Assembly: GCF_006715005.1 (NCBI RefSeq)
Contig: NZ_VFMJ01000001.1
Coordinates: 5,423,491 to 5,487,490 of the forward strand
Direction: 5' to 3'
Source of the DNA: Serratia marcescens
GTDB lineage: Bacteria > Pseudomonadota > Gammaproteobacteria > Enterobacterales > Enterobacteriaceae
Length of the DNA: 64,000 nt
Shown here: positions 63,380 to 64,000 of the stretch, in pieces
Layout: each line of letters begins with the position of its first letter
Numbering within the stretch: the first letter of the stretch is position 1
Made by a program: the position numbers and the translations under genes
The notes under the pieces: generated by a model
The model's input: only the letters and a program-made list of their open reading frames with translations
Told to the model about the DNA's origin: nothing
Database searches by the model: none

Positions 63380-64000
63380 ATGTTAAATTTTGAGCAGCGC
63401 AAAAAACGTCTTGAACTGGAGCGTCGAGAAGTCGAGCTGGTGGATTGTCTGGATTATGCCTTGGGTGGCGAGCTCCCTTCGCATTACGCAAGCTGGGAAA
63501 AACAAACTCAGCCAGTGATCTGCGCAACCCATGGTGAGTACCAGCAAATCACCTTGACGGGGCCGGAATATCGCGGCGTTCCTGGTCGAAAAATCTCACT
63601 GTGCCCGGATTGCCTTCGGGAAGAGCAGCACAATGTCAAATCAGAACTGCGTCAACTCGCAGTTGAAAATCTGCTGGATGAAGCCGGTATCGCCCCGCGC
63701 TTCCAGAACTGCGAATTTTCCAACTACCAGCCAGTTAATCCGATGGCAGCGAAGAACCTGAGCAACTGCCAGCGCTATGCGCAGAGCTGGAAGAAAATTT
63801 TCGAATCCGGCACCGGGTTGGTGATGACAGGGAGTTGCGGCACTGGCAAGAACCACCTGGCGGTATCAATGGCGAAACAGATCATCCGCGACCACCTGGT
63901 TGACGTAGAAATTACGGACGTGATGCGCCTTACTCGCGAAGTAAAAAGCACCTGGCGTAATGGCGCTGAACGCACAGAATCCGAAGTGTTGAACCGCTTC
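63380..64000 (+). CDS. DnaC-like helicase loader, copy 2, cut by window end
   Basis: Identical to the first 621 bases of 21304-22182, including Walker A SCGTGKNHL; the window ends before Walker B. Confidence 0.85.
   Translation, partial: MLNFEQRKKRLELERREVELVDCLDYALGGELPSHYASWEKQTQPVICATHGEYQQITLTGPEYRGVPGRKISLCPDCLREEQHNVKSELRQLAVENLLDEAGIAPRFQNCEFSNYQPVNPMAAKNLSNCQRYAQSWKKIFESGTGLVMTGSCGTGKNHLAVSMAKQIIRDHLVDVEITDVMRLTREVKSTWRNGAERTESEVLNRF

Larger units (their letters stand above)
54455..64000. mobile_element. second, tandem copy of the prophage (start only)
   Basis: Matches 12397 onward at an offset of 42,058, drifting to 42,076 through small indels. Identical by reading in 54455-57150, about 60950-61830 and 62525-64000. 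The window ends in the DnaC-like gene. In the patches between, one-base indels break almost every gene while substitutions are few. Confidence 0.85.

Noticed and set aside
1..64000. CRISPR array
   Set aside because: No regularly spaced direct repeats of 25-40 bp with unique spacers were seen.

Overview
The window looks like chromosomal DNA of a Serratia species, probably close to S. marcescens. This is inferred from GC-rich housekeeping genes in the enterobacterial order tRNA-Phe, speC, mltC, yggX, mutY, trmB, yggL, and from protein similarity to the E. coli versions. Two integrated elements interrupt this backbone.

Region 1 (1-5687) is the right end of an integrative conjugative element or genomic island. 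It carries a PAS/LuxR-type regulator, a UvrD-like helicase, a MobH/TraI_2-type relaxase-like protein whose HD signature looks degenerate, and a tyrosine integrase that ends 200 bp from the 3' end of tRNA-Phe, the presumed attachment site. The other end of the element lies outside the window.

Region 2 (5688-12418) is core chromosome: tRNA-Phe, a long leader with a possible upstream reading frame, ornithine decarboxylase (speC), then mltC-yggX-mutY on the minus strand and trmB-yggL on the plus strand. The last 22 bases of yggL are an attachment site.

Region 3 (12397-54454) is a complete 42,058-bp temperate myovirus prophage. A leftward early operon (18683 down to 12487) encodes small proteins, including a shortened sliding-clamp-like protein, a Rha regulator, an ANR-family regulator, an Ead/Ea22-like protein and a PrtN-family protein next to attP. 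A cI/cro-type switch (18856-19754) controls it. Rightward genes are HNH, an initiator, a DnaC-like loader, a DnaB helicase, antiterminator Q, Ogr, holin/endolysin/Rz/Rz1, terminase, portal, protease/scaffold, capsid, neck, contractile sheath and tube, tail chaperone with a -1 frameshift extension, tape measure, baseplate and fibres. A minus-strand cassette (regulator plus acyltransferase, and a separate small membrane protein) sits among the fibre genes and may change the host surface. The integrase is at the far right.

Region 4 (54455-64000) is the start of a second copy of the same prophage, in tandem at an offset of exactly 42,058 bp. The window ends inside its DnaC-like gene. Copy 2 is identical over long stretches. 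Two patches (about 57150-60940 and 61830-62525) are full of one-base insertions and deletions that break nearly every gene there. That pattern looks more like unpolished long-read sequence than real decay, so both the tandem arrangement and the apparent pseudogenes need checking against reads.
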